Assembly: GCA_934045075.1 (NCBI GenBank)
Contig: OW203730.1
Location: 6,336,785-6,400,784, forward strand
Direction: 5' to 3'
Length of the DNA stretch: 64,000 nucleotides
DNA from: Yponomeuta sedellus
Lineage: Eukaryota > Arthropoda > Insecta > Lepidoptera > Yponomeutidae
The position numbers were made by a program, and so were the translations under genes. Below the pieces are notes generated by a model. It worked only from the letters and a program-made list of their open reading frames with translations, was not told the origin of the DNA and did not search any database. Below, piece by piece: positions 54,994 through 64,000 of the stretch; positions within the stretch are counted from its first letter, which is position 1, and the number at the start of each line of letters is the position of its first letter.

Positions 54994-55955
54994 CCTTCAA
55001 GCGGGCGCGCGGTCATTTGTAACGGGAGCGGGCGCGCGTAACCGAAAAGACCAATGGGATGAATAAGACAAATAAAGCACTAATTATGCAATATTTATTT
55101 ATTTACTTGTACTCGGATATATTATTATTGACTGTAAAGTCTTATTTATACTATTTTTATTTTTAATGCACTAACCCGTGCTAAGGACAAATTTAAAAAC
55201 CTATTAGGTAAACCTAGTAGGTAGTCGGGGCTGTAAGTGATGCAATTTGCTTAAGCCAGATGTTGCTGCCTGTACGTAATACAGAGATTTTTAATTTTTT
55301 AGCCTCCAAATAGGTTTATAAAATTCCTTTAGCGTGATTTTTTGATGTGGTAAAATCGTTATCTTTATTTTCTATTGTTTTTTTTATTGTTCGTCTTATA
55401 TTCCAAGGTACTGTTACCTGTCTTATTGTCCTTATTACACATCTGCATTTTATTGTACTGAAAATGGCGGAGGACGCTGGTGCCTATGATACAGTGTAAT
55501 TCAACACTAGAATAGGTACCAACGGACAATCCTTATATTCAAAGGAACTAGATTTATATATTGTACCCACAAAGTTAGTAAGTAAGGAATAATTGTACTT
55601 CACTTTTTATGAACAATAAATATTTTTTATCTTTATCTTATAATATTGAATGATGGCCGAAGAACTACTACGAGCGTGATCGAGAGTATGTCGCGTTGAG
55701 CGTCGCGCGTAACCTGTTCGACGACAGGCGCGTGTAGTCTTTTCGACGGCTGCACCGCGACTTAGACAATTGCGATCTGTGAAGTGAGGGGAGCGCCGAG
55801 CGCCCCGAACGAGGGTTTATTCTTTATTTTACTCCCAATGACATAGCGACAGGCTACTAGAAATGAGAAATAAATGTGGTGGGTAATAAATAATAATAAT
55901 ATGAACGAAAATGTACTAAGCGCGGTCGATTCGATTACTATCGCCCGCTTGAAGG
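54994..55955. mobile_element. piggyBac-type non-autonomous element
   Basis: The ends read CCTTCAAGCGGGCG in inverted orientation and are flanked by TTAA on both sides (54990-54993 and 55956-55959). TTAA plus CC-starting ends is the piggyBac signature. At 962 bp it has no transposase. It interrupts a family A copy, and a second family A copy sits inside it. The right third (55655-55850) is GC-richer than its surroundings. Confidence 0.82.
55148..55335 (+). repeat. Family A copy nested inside the piggyBac-type element
   Basis: Inverted tail at the left, then AGTCGGGGCTGTAAGTGATG and CTGTACGTAATACAGAG, then the direct tail. The whole tRNA-like middle is deleted. Confidence 0.75.
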
Positions 55956-56208
55956 TTAACTGATGCCGGTGAGTCGACCATTAGCTCAATTGGAAAGAGC
56001 GCTGGCACGGATAGCCAGAGGTCGCGGGTTCAAATACCGGTATGGCTGGAATTTTTAGCCTCTAAATAGGTTTTTATACTTCTCCGATCTGTCAAAAACT
56101 TTGACTTTAATCGTCAAATAGGTTAAACTTATAGAGTGGACGTTACATGATAAAAGCCAATTACCTATTTATTTTGTTTCTATGATATGTCTTTTTATTA
56201 TAATAAAT

Positions 56209-56575
56209 GTCGATATTAACCCTTATACGTCCTCACTGCTGGGGTACGGATCTCTTCTTAAATCGCTAGAAGGTTAGGCCATACGCCACCACGGGGGCCA
56301 GGTCCGGGTTGGTGGAGGAATGTAAGACAGTGGCGGGCCTTACTGTCAGAAGTTATCAAGCCGCCCATAAGGCCTCTGACATGGCTTAACGACTGTCATT
56401 ACATGACAGCTGGCACCAACGGCTTAACATGCCTTGCGAAGCACGGAAGCGCTCGGAAAAATGCCATTAGCGGTAGTCACTGGACGGTCACCCATCCTGC
56501 ATCTGACCGCGCCTGTTGTCGCTTAACTCTAGTGATTGGTTCCAATCACTCGTTTCGACTAGGCCACGAGCGCAT
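56209..56575 (-). repeat. Family B SINE, full-length
   Basis: Tail at left (CTCACTGCTGGGGTACGGAT), head at right ending CTAGGCCACGAGCGC. Confidence 0.8.
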
Positions 56576-56828
56576 AATAAATGTATTTCTTTCTTAGAAG
56601 GACTAGTCTCTAAACTTTAATTTGATGTCTGTTCTTTTGGGCAAAAGTTACAAGGCGACTTATCCACGTCCAATAATCCACACGGGCTTAACGTAACCAT
56701 GTTACAACTAATGCCTCCTAAGTAATTGGGAGTGTAAATGTCCGCAGAGGTCGGACGCCCAAATAACAATATCCAACAACAGAAGGTTGAATTGAAGAAG
56801 AAATACAGTTACTTACATATTATTATCA
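56576..56828. other. Short unassigned spacer
   Basis: Nothing identified. Confidence 0.3.
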
Positions 56829-56829
56829 C

Positions 56830-56930
56830 GAGTACCCACCGTGGATTGGCGATTTCAAGCGCTAAGGTATGTCCTATCTGACGTACTTCAGATAGGTACT
56901 CAGTTTTTCATACGTTGTCTTCCTTCCTTG
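56830..56930 (+). repeat. L-type fragment
   Basis: CCCACCGTGGATTGGCGATT. Confidence 0.45.
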
Positions 56931-56959
56931 ATCACCCCAAACTAGGATAACCAGTGATA

Positions 56960-57325
56960 TGATAAAGAGAAGTGCTCTGAAAGTGGATGTAGTAACTAGA
57001 ATTTAGAAAGGAATGTTCCGTTGTTTCGGACATGCGGCGAGGATGAAGGAAGCAAGATTGACGAAACAAATATGTCTGGCAGAAATTACTTTTAGTAATA
57101 ATGCCGCCACTTGTACTGGACTGTTATTTTTTAAGTCTCTTATGTAATCCCTGGTGCACATGCAATAAAGAATATTATATCTATCTATCTATATATTGCG
57201 ATGGGTGGAAGGGCCTGTAAGGGACATACTTTGATGATGAAGCGAAGGTGATCTGTCAGGATCGTGGCAAGTGGCAGTCCGTGGTCTCTGCCTACCCCTC
57301 TGGGATACAGGCGTGAGGTTATGTT
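56960..57325 (+). pseudogene. LINE I remnant interrupted by a J element
   Basis: AAGTGGATGTAGTAACTAGA to ACGAAACAAATATG matches 5.5 kb; the J insert (57082-57192, CAATAAAGAATATTATATCT and TCTA tail) splits it; the LINE resumes at GCGATGGGTGGAAGGGCC. Confidence 0.7.
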
Positions 57326-57436
57326 ATGATAAAAAGATACGGAAATCACAAAACTTTATCACTGCTGGTCCTAGACTCTACATCCGCCCACCCTTTGACA
57401 TCCGCAGTTCATTGCCACATCAACCGGCGCCTCAGG

Positions 57437-57780
57437 TTCATCATCAACCCATTATATCCCCACCGAGGGGCACGGGTTTCTTCCCTGAGGAAGGTATACC
57501 TAGACCATACTCCACCACGGGGGCCAAGTCCGGATTGATGAAGGCTTGCAAGACTAGTGGGTGGTCTTACTGTCAGAAGTTTTAAAGCCTTAGGGCGGCT
57601 TTAAAACTTCTTACAGAAAGTGGGGCATCTATCCCACTTTTACCCTAGACCATACTCCACCACGGGGGCCAAGTCCGGATTGATGAAGGCTTGCAAGACT
57701 AGTGGGTGGTCTTACTGTCAGAAGTTTTAAAGCCGCCCTAAGACTTGACTCTGACTTGACTTAACGGCGCCTCAGATTAA
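57437..57780 (-). repeat. Family B variant with ~90-bp duplication
   Basis: CTAGACCATACTCCACCACG through GAAGTTTTAAAGCC occurs at 57501-57589 and again at 57646-57734, with an inverted piece (TTAGGGCGGCTTTAAAACTT) between. Confidence 0.75.
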
Positions 57781-58361
57781 ATTTATAAACTAAGTACAGT
57801 ATTTTTTTTTAAGAAATCAAGACTTCCGGCAATAACTATCCTCACGGCTTCTTTGCATATGCTGCAAACAAAAGCGAACATTTTGCGCGTCAGTCTAGAC
57901 ATATTAATGCAAACAAAGGGGGTTGTTAGCCGTAGATTTTTATCAGCGGCTGCCTTTCAACAAATCCTTGCCACCCTCAGCCATGGGCGTCCGTGTACGT
58001 ACAACAATTTCGATAACATCTCGTTAACACCCTTTTGACTACACACCGCCCTTGGTAACATGGTTGTTAGGTGGGGAACTTCGTCCATTGCGCTTTCGAT
58101 TTTGGCCAGAAACTTTGAATGTCTTTGGATAAAGGCAGGTGTACTAATCGATGGGTTCACGACACTAACCTCCTCAGTCTAGCGCTTTGACTATGTAACT
58201 TTTATATATCTGTGTGCGAGAGCGGAATGTTTACTTAGCTCTGTCGCATAGAGATTCGGCGCGATATGTATTGTGGAAGTTAGTAGAAGCCGCATTTCAG
58301 AGAATATCTGAGATCTGGCAGGGATTTTGAGACACAAATTATACGACAAAGTCCAGCATAC
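57781..58361. other. Unassigned stretch, moderate GC
   Basis: A minus-strand open frame of 67 codons (57957-58160; IESAMDEVPHLTTMLPRAV) is composition-wise plausible but I recognise nothing. ACTACACACCGCCC at 58039 recalls small-subunit rRNA by chance; flanks do not fit. Confidence 0.35.
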
Positions 58362-58640
58362 TATGTATGTATGTATGTATGTATGTATGTATGTATGTAT
58401 GTATGTATGTATGTATGTATGTATGTATGTATGTATGTATGTATGTATGTATGTATGTATGTATGTATGTATGTATGTATGTATGTATGTATGTATGTAT
58501 GTATGTATGTATGTATGTATGTATGTATGTATGTATGTATGTATGTATGTATGTATGTACACATATACACACACATACACAAACACACACACACACACAC
58601 AAACACCATCACACACTCACGCATGGATGTATGCATACAC
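58362..58640. repeat. Long (GTAT)n microsatellite with CA-rich end
   Basis: About 49 uninterrupted GTAT units (58362-58558), then CACA repeats to 58640. Open frames in all phases are artefacts of the repeat. Confidence 0.97.
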
Positions 58641-58915
58641 ACATACATTCCCAGAGTAGTAATCAGAGACCAGTATTCGCCACTTGCCATGATCGAACTG
58701 TGACAAACCGCAGGTAAAACGAATTAAAACAAGCAATGTAAAGGTGCATTTACTTAAAGTAAGGATCGTGGTAAAGGGCGTTTGTAATACAAAGGTAAGA
58801 TAAGAAAGCCCTAGGTGCATACCTGAGCGATTTCTGATGAAAGATTTTGTCTACGGCTTCACGAGATGTATTGAAATTCGCTCAATTTTCTGAAATAACA
58901 ATAAGAACCACTTAC
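58641..58915. other. Unassigned stretch
   Basis: Nothing recognised before the candidate exon region. Confidence 0.3.
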
Positions 58916-59002
58916 TGTGGGGGTGACTTTGAAATCGCGAAAAAATCTGCTGTTTTATAACACACATTATACCACAGACTACCACAATGTATGTAAAGAT
59001 AC

Positions 59003-59096
59003 CTTTTTCAAAAATACGCTTGAAGGGCTCTCGATACAATTCATCAGAGCCACGACTACGAGTTGTAATTTGACGTGACGCGACGATGAACGCCAT
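59003..59096 (-). CDS. Candidate short first exon
   Basis: An ATG at 59096 opens 31 codons, basic in character (SRQITTRSRGSDELYREPFK), ending at donor AAAAAG/GTATCT. A further short GT-AG bounded segment lies at 58916-58949 in a compatible phase, but the implied introns (53 and 26 nt) are shorter than insect introns usually are. No family recognised. Confidence 0.2.
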
Positions 59097-59157
59097 CTAC
59101 TTGAACAAATCTGCTTATAGGTGCGAGTTTTCTTTCCAAACAGGCGTAGAGTATCTA

Positions 59158-59216
59158 AGAACCTATTTAGAGGCTAAAAAATCCACCCATGCCGGGATTC
59201 GAACCCGCTCCCGCAT
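59158..59216 (-). repeat. Family A fragment
   Basis: ACCTATTTAGAGGCTAAAAA to CGGGATTCGAACCCGC. Confidence 0.7.
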
Positions 59217-59582
59217 CCGCATCCATTGTTCTACCCACAACCGAAAAATATACTAAAGATGAAATTAAAATTAGTTCTGTAACTTACAATTTATATGACT
59301 TTGTATCGCCGGCCAACAGCCGAACTTTTACATGCAAAACAGCAAATGATCCTGCAACGAGGCCGCTCCCGATATCCCAGTTTAATTGAGATTTACCCGC
59401 CCAGTTTTATAACAACCCTTCCTTTGCATTAGTCGCGTGAAATATGAGGGCCGCACCCCTTCCGCGGTATTGTGGCGATGGAATGGCCGAATCTGAGTTT
59501 ACTTTACAGCTGGGTTATTCTTAACGTGCCCGCTTGGTTTTCGCTGGGATTCGAATAAAAATACGATTCTATTATATATAAC
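59217..59582. other. Unassigned stretch
   Basis: Nothing recognised. Confidence 0.3.
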
Positions 59583-59631
59583 ACCTGCACCAGCAGTGGG
59601 GACATACAAAGGGTTGATATCAACTATTAAT
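59583..59631 (+). repeat. Family B tail end
   Basis: CAGCAGTGGGGACATACAAA then GGGTTGATATCAA. Confidence 0.6.
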
Positions 59632-59812
59632 TCGCTAAGTTCTGATCGCATCTCACACTGAGACGAGCAACCGACGACGCGAGCTCCGTCTCTGCTCACC
59701 ATGATTAAGCTCTGCGAATCGGAGCGAAACCTGGTCGGACTTTTCCGATATAACAACACCCGTAAGTGAATCCGGACTAAAAGTCTACAATGTGTTGTGC
59801 TTACGAAAGTTT
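59632..59812 (+). mobile_element. Family N MITE, right half only
   Basis: Contains GAGCAACCGACGACGCGAGC, GCGAAACCTGGTCGGAC and the right arm through GTGCTTACGAAAGTTTTAG. The left arm is missing. Confidence 0.7.
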
Positions 59813-60268
59813 TAGTTCAAAAACATTCAAAGATAAACTAACCTTAAGAAGAAAAACAGCCTACCACACTGAAAACGGGAGAAAAAGTCCGGAACGCAAA
59901 AGTCTTACAGAAGCGTCTGAGCAACGATTTCCATCTGCATGGGATTTATTGCAAATTGCCTCCGTCCCACCTTCAGGCGCTTTAGGCTGACATCACAGTA
60001 ACTCAAACTAGCTAGTAGATTTGTCTACGCCTTGACATGAAATATCATCAGGAATGTTACAAAAACTTATTTTAAAAACAAAAACTCCGACTGCCAAGAA
60101 GTCTTTGAACCGGCAAAATTTAAATCGCTTCAATTCATAGAACTACAACGCTGTACAATGCATAAGACGATAATTTGATGTCCATTGCGTAGCCGATTAG
60201 CCCACAGATTTAATTGGGTAGCTTCTTTTACCTGGTTTTATGTATTTCCGTGTATGGCACGAGCCTTA
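59813..60268. other. Unassigned stretch
   Basis: An open plus frame to 59990 (RKSLTEASEQRFPSAWDLLQ) has balanced composition but no identified splice partners or family. Confidence 0.3.
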
Positions 60269-60270
60269 TA

Positions 60271-60455
60271 TTTGACTGCCTCGTTGGTCTAGCGGAATCA
60301 TGTCGGATTACTATGCCGGAGGTCGTGGGTTCAATTCCCACTGATGACCGCCTTACATTAACACAAATAGTCTCAGTCTGGGTATATCTCCACATTTGTC
60401 ATTACCTTGCCTGGTTCTATGGCACAGGGTATCCTAGTTTGGGACCCTGCGTCTT
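60271..60455 (+). repeat. H-type tRNA-derived SINE
   Basis: Head GCCTCGTTGGTCTAGCGGAA, B box GGTTCAATTCCC, body CACAGGGTATCCTAGTTTGG. Confidence 0.78.
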
Positions 60456-60504
60456 GATTAAGTAACTTTCCACGTATATACATCTGATTGCAAAAACTAA
60501 AAAC

Positions 60505-60650
60505 TGCACTTTGTCGTACAATTATGTGGCTCAATATCACTGTCACGTATCAGATATCCACTGAAACGCGGTATCCACATATTACGCCTCATATCTAAAA
60601 GGCACAGCGAAGTTGACATTCCGCTTTCGCACACAGATTTATACGCTAAA
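60505..60650. repeat. Dispersed repeat Q, copy 1
   Basis: TGTGGCTCAATATCACTG and ATTCCGCTTTCGCACACAGA, shared with 63290-63450. Confidence 0.6.
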
Positions 60651-60694
60651 AGTTATCATTATCAAGACGGCTTTTTGTGTTGTGTGAAAGTTAT

Positions 60695-60885
60695 AATACA
60701 AAAATGAATCGCTGTATGTGTTGGTAAGCGCAAATCTCGAGAGCAGCTGAACCGATTTAGCTGATTCTTTTTTTAGAATATTCCTTGAAGTACGAGGATG
60801 GTTCTTACGGAGAGAAAATTAATAAAAAAATTAAAGAATCGACTGTTAGGCGGTATGAAGTTCGCTGGGTCAGCTAGTTATTTTT
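60695..60885 (+). repeat. Common non-autonomous repeat, possibly Helitron-derived
   Basis: TTGGTAAGCGCAAATCTCGA to GAAGTTCGCTGGGTCAGCTA. Confidence 0.55.
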
Positions 60886-61150
60886 AAGTATGTGTGAATT
60901 ATCTGAACAAAGAAAAACTCGCGCTTATATCTCTTATCTTCTGAGAGTATGATAGCGCAATTCTGTGCCTTCTAGTCGTGAACAGGGAAAAGGCTCATGC
61001 TTCTAGGGTGATGCACTCACAATATATAACAAGCTGCTGCCGACAATCCGCTAAGATATTTTGATGTTGTTTTTTTCTGGGATAAAAAGTAGCCTCTGCG
61101 CTATTGCAGACTGTAATCTATATTCATGCCGATTTTTATCTTTGTCTACT
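60886..61150. other. Short unassigned spacer
   Basis: Nothing recognised. Confidence 0.3.
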
Positions 61151-61445
61151 CTGCTGATGTGACGTGATTGCGTAACGAACATCCATACATTATCTCCTTC
61201 TTATGCTCCCATCTCATACCGGAGGTCGGTTATCATTGTGGCTACTGTAACCCGTGGTGTGGCGACTCAGAACAAATTGATAGTGCCTGTCTGATGCTAT
61301 TCAGCCAAGTTTTGCAGTCACTGAGTTCTTCTGCGGCCTGGTCTGGTGCGGCCCTGTATCTTTCCCTGCAGGATCTATTGCAGGAGATACCTACATACTT
61401 TCACATCTACAATATTAGTATGATTAGTAAAAAGGGGACGTAGAA
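61151..61445. repeat. Probable LINE-derived segment
   Basis: CATACCGGAGGTCGGTTATC and CAGGATCTATTGCAGGAGAT are words I associate with lepidopteran LINE ends on the minus strand; reading frames are broken. Confidence 0.35.
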
Positions 61446-61494
61446 AGGAAATTAGGCCGTTTCAAGGGAAGCCCGTGAGTAAAGAATAATATCT

Positions 61495-61692
61495 CATTAC
61501 TTATATTATAAAAGTGAAAGTTTGTATGTATGTATGGACGTTTGTTACTCAATCACGCCAGGACGGCTCAACGGATTGGTTTAAAATTCTGCACACAAAA
61601 GATTATAGTCTGGAATAGCACATAGGCTACATAAATTTTATAAAATTTAAAATTTCTTCGCGTACGAAGTCGTGGGCAGCAGCTAGCATAAA
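61495..61692 (+). repeat. Common non-autonomous repeat, possibly Helitron-derived
   Basis: AAAAGTGAAAGTTTGTATGT, CACATAGGCTACATAAATTT, and end TACGAAGTCGTGGGCAGCAG then CTAG. Confidence 0.65.
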
Positions 61693-61700
61693 AAATACTT

Positions 61701-62744
61701 TTATTCTAGCGTCTCGCGCTTTCGCGTGGGAATCTTACAAAAACACCTAATTGTCCCGAAGGTCAAGTGTGACGCCGCCCTTACGAGCTATTGTTTCATT
61801 TCATTGCAACTGAAGGGGAAAATTTGGTTTCGTACTACACGCGCCGCATGTATGGGCCATATTTTTTGTGCAAAGCCCAATTTATGTGACCAGAGTAACG
61901 GTGTACCTGGCTAATGAACTCGCTGTGCCAGTTTGGCACGTGTATGGGTATTCTCTTCCTAAAGTTACGCGAGGATGCAAAAAGGTTAACCCTTTAACCA
62001 GTACAGCTAGTAAAATTTTTTACTGGTTTTGGACTTTATTCCACAGTGATAAGGCTTAGCTTAAGGTGGCAAATGCTGGCAATGGCTTATATTAATAAGT
62101 CATTACCAGCCTGAGTAGTACGATGGCACGAGTCACACGTTTTGTAGCGCTAAAGTGTCAGAATGTCTGAAAAATAAGCAACCAACAAAAGTAAGCAATA
62201 AGCAACAATAAGCCCCAAAACTCCCTCAATAAAAAGCTATGTAATAAAACAAGAATAAAGGCCTATCAGATACCTACATATAGTTTCACTATAACAAAAT
62301 GAAAACGCGATGTGGATTCAATAAAACACTAACGCCATCTTTTCGCACACTTAATAACTAAACACTGAAGTAACCTTAAAACGACTTTTGACGCTTACAA
62401 TGTACTCGCGTCGTCATACTATCTACGTTGGTTCAAATATCATTGACAAACCATCTATACAGCAACAGACGATCACTTTTCGTTTAGATATCATCATCAG
62501 AGGAATTATGTAATAAGCACCTCGGAAAATCACAATTTAAAAGTATGCTTAAGCGTTGTGTTAAGTAGTTTGTAGACATAAAATATTATCGATAATGTTA
62601 GTTGTGTAGAAAGTAATGTTAGTTGAGTAAGTTACCAAGAACTGTTACCAAGAGCTTGCCGACAAACTGCATTAGCGGTTTGGCAAACTAATGTTGTTGT
62701 AATTTCGCATTGTTTTAAGTGAAAAAATATGTATAATAATTTAT
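61701..62744. other. Unassigned stretch
   Basis: No repeat family, hairpin or gene model seen over about 1 kb. Confidence 0.35.
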
Positions 62745-62860
62745 ATCATCATCACACCAATTTCGCCGGCCCTTTGTTAATTTCGTCGATTGTCCTCCTG
62801 CCGCCATCTTAATACTATTAACCCATCAGGTAGAAGGCCTGCCTACACAATGAACAACAA
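62745..62860 (-). repeat. LINE 3' tail fragment
   Basis: ATCATCATCACACC lead and CCTCCTGCCGCCATCTTAAT. Confidence 0.45.
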
Positions 62861-63039
62861 CCAGAAAGTCAATTCTCATTTCTTAGCAAATAATTCGTAA
62901 ACGACTCTCAAGGCTTATGACTTGAATTCTACATAAAAAAGTCGAGCGACTGCAAAAATCTGTATTATGAACGCCATACTAGAATGAATTCGAATGAGAA
63001 AATAAATGTCTAATGACTCTGTCGAGTTATCTTATTTTT

Positions 63040-63222
63040 ATGCGACAAATGCCCCTTCTAATATGCTTTCAATTCTGGGGGAGAATCGGCTCCCAGCTCT
63101 GTGACGACCTATCGGCCGAGTTGTCACACAAAAATTTTTGTGTGACAAATGTCTAAGCCTTCGAATATTTTGCATGTACGCTTTCAATTCGCATGAGTGA
63201 GAATCGGCTCCCCGAGCCTTAA
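63040..63222. repeat. Direct repeats around a 28-bp perfect palindrome
   Basis: GACAAATG...GCTTTCAATTC...GAGAATCGGCTCCC occurs at 63042-63095 and 63141-63215. TTGTCACACAAAAATTTTTG and following (63121-63148) is a perfect palindrome. Confidence 0.75.
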
Positions 63223-63267
63223 TTATATAACTTTTCACATTATACATCTGTGCACAAAAACGAAATA

Positions 63268-63455
63268 TCTGCTAGAATTTATCGCACAGTTGTGTGGCTC
63301 AATATCACTGATTATTAGATATCCACTCAATGCAGTATCCGCTACGTGTGATACTACGCTTTGTATCTGGCATCCGCTATGTGTGATACATATTACATTT
63401 TTTATCTATACGGCAGAGTGAGGTAAATATTCCGCTTTCGCACACAGATGTTTAC
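63268..63455. repeat. Dispersed repeat Q, copy 2
   Basis: Same ends as copy 1 with an internal tandem duplication (CCGCTACGTGTGATAC / CCGCTATGTGTGATAC). Confidence 0.6.
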
Positions 63456-63464
63456 ATGAAATAT

Positions 63465-63650
63465 TATTTTGAAAACCTATTTAGAGGTTAAAAATTCCAC
63501 CCATGCCGGGACTCCATCGCCCATTAGCTCAGTTGGGAGACCGCTGGCACGGTTAGCCAGAGGTTGCGGGTTCGACTCCCGGCATGGGTGGAATTTTTAG
63601 CCTCTAAATAGGTTTTTAAAATTGTCCTTAGCACGGGTTAGTGCAGAAAT
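63465..63650 (+). repeat. Family A element, folded
   Basis: An inverted tail half (63468-63513) joins a full tRNA-like region with B box GGTTCGACTCCC and direct tail. Confidence 0.8.
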
Positions 63651-63722
63651 AATCATGAAAGATTTTATAATGAATATAATCATGAAAGATTATATAATGA
63701 ATATAATCATGAAAACTATATT
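63646..63722. repeat. Short tandem repeat, ~28-bp unit
   Basis: AATCATGAAAGATTTTATAA-type unit, about two and a half copies. Confidence 0.75.
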
Positions 63723-63844
63723 TCGTAGTTTATTATAACAATTAGACCAAGGTTGCGTAGGAGAGTCTACTTGTTAATTTAATATAATGGGTTAACTTGG
63801 CAATGTACATCGAATTTTCAAAGTAAACTTAGGCTCAATTCACA

Positions 63845-63962
63845 CTGGCGCAGAGTCGAAGCGAAGCGAAGCGACGCGACGCGAAATAATTCGCCCCGTT
63901 GATGCGCGAATGCGCGCGTCTTCGCGCATCGACGAGCGAACTGGCTGATATCGACGTTATTA
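63845..63962. repeat. GC-rich GCGAA repeat block with hairpin
   Basis: GAAGCGAAGCGAAGCG run and a perfect hairpin GATGCGCGAA / TTCGCGCATC at 63901-63930. Confidence 0.7.
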
Positions 63963-64000
63963 TGATTGCCCTAATAGCAGAAGTTCAAAAGGAGGACGCT

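Larger units (their letters stand above)
54885..56075 (+). repeat. Family A copy split by the piggyBac-type element
   Basis: The left part (54885-54993) has the inverted tail and TACGTAATACAGAGAATA. The right part (55956-56075) has the tRNA-like region (TTAGCTCAATTGG, GGTTCAAATACC) and the AATTTTTAGCCTCTAAATAG tail. Confidence 0.8.

Noticed and set aside
58036..58060. rRNA-like word ACTACACACCGCCC
   Set aside because: Sequence on either side does not continue the small-subunit rRNA 3' end.
58327..58717. Long open frames on both strands rich in MYVC or YIHT
   Set aside because: They are translations of the GTAT microsatellite.

Overview
The window reads as nuclear DNA of a moth or butterfly. 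It is AT-rich and gene-poor. It carries spliced insect genes and is packed with short retroposons, MITEs and LINE remnants whose end sequences are typical of lepidopteran genomes. The assignment to Lepidoptera is inference from these repeats and from the GST type; no species can be named.

Two complete protein-coding genes can be built, both on the minus strand and both spliced with GT-AG junctions of matching phase. (1) A three-exon gene at 22982-25256 encodes a predicted secreted peptide of 116 residues: a signal peptide, a six-cysteine module with the CSalpha-beta (defensin-like) spacing C-x8-C-x3-C-x8-C-x5-C-x-C, and a 44-residue charged tail. (2) A four-exon gene at 38479-44413 encodes a 203-residue sigma-class glutathione S-transferase, with a TATA box and Inr motifs upstream and a poly(A) signal directly after the stop. 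Two weaker single-exon candidates lie at 8192-8408 and 59003-59096.

Nearly everything else is repeat. Working names used here: A, a tRNA-like element with Pol III A and B boxes in its middle and a tail that often recurs inverted at its head; B, a 5S rRNA-derived SINE; C, an insert found inside B; D, a module sharing the 3' tail of B; E, F, G/H and L, tRNA-headed SINEs; I, J and K, LINE 3' ends or their tails; N and P, MITEs; Q, a dispersed repeat. DNA transposons include a nearly intact mariner at 18032-19326 (TA target duplication, one frameshift), an older mariner relic near 26020-26345, a Mutator-like long-TIR element at 21440-22158 with a 9-bp target duplication, a piggyBac-type element at 54994-55955 with TTAA duplication, a TA-flanked MITE with 100-bp arms at 39728-40048, and a TTA-flanked MITE at 44065-44215.

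Layout: 1-5 kb, SINEs, hairpins and LINE ends; 5-17 kb, sparse repeats, one possible exon and a compound microsatellite; 17-20 kb, mariner; 20-22.3 kb, A and L SINEs with the Mutator-like insertion; 22.9-25.3 kb, the cysteine-rich peptide gene; 25.5-38.4 kb, mixed repeats; 38.4-44.5 kb, the GST gene with repeat-filled introns; 45-57.8 kb, dense B/D/E/A repeats with nested insertions; 57.8-64 kb, microsatellites, MITE ends and unassigned DNA. The two genes have no evident operational link: one is probably extracellular and possibly immune, the other a cytosolic detoxification or prostanoid enzyme.
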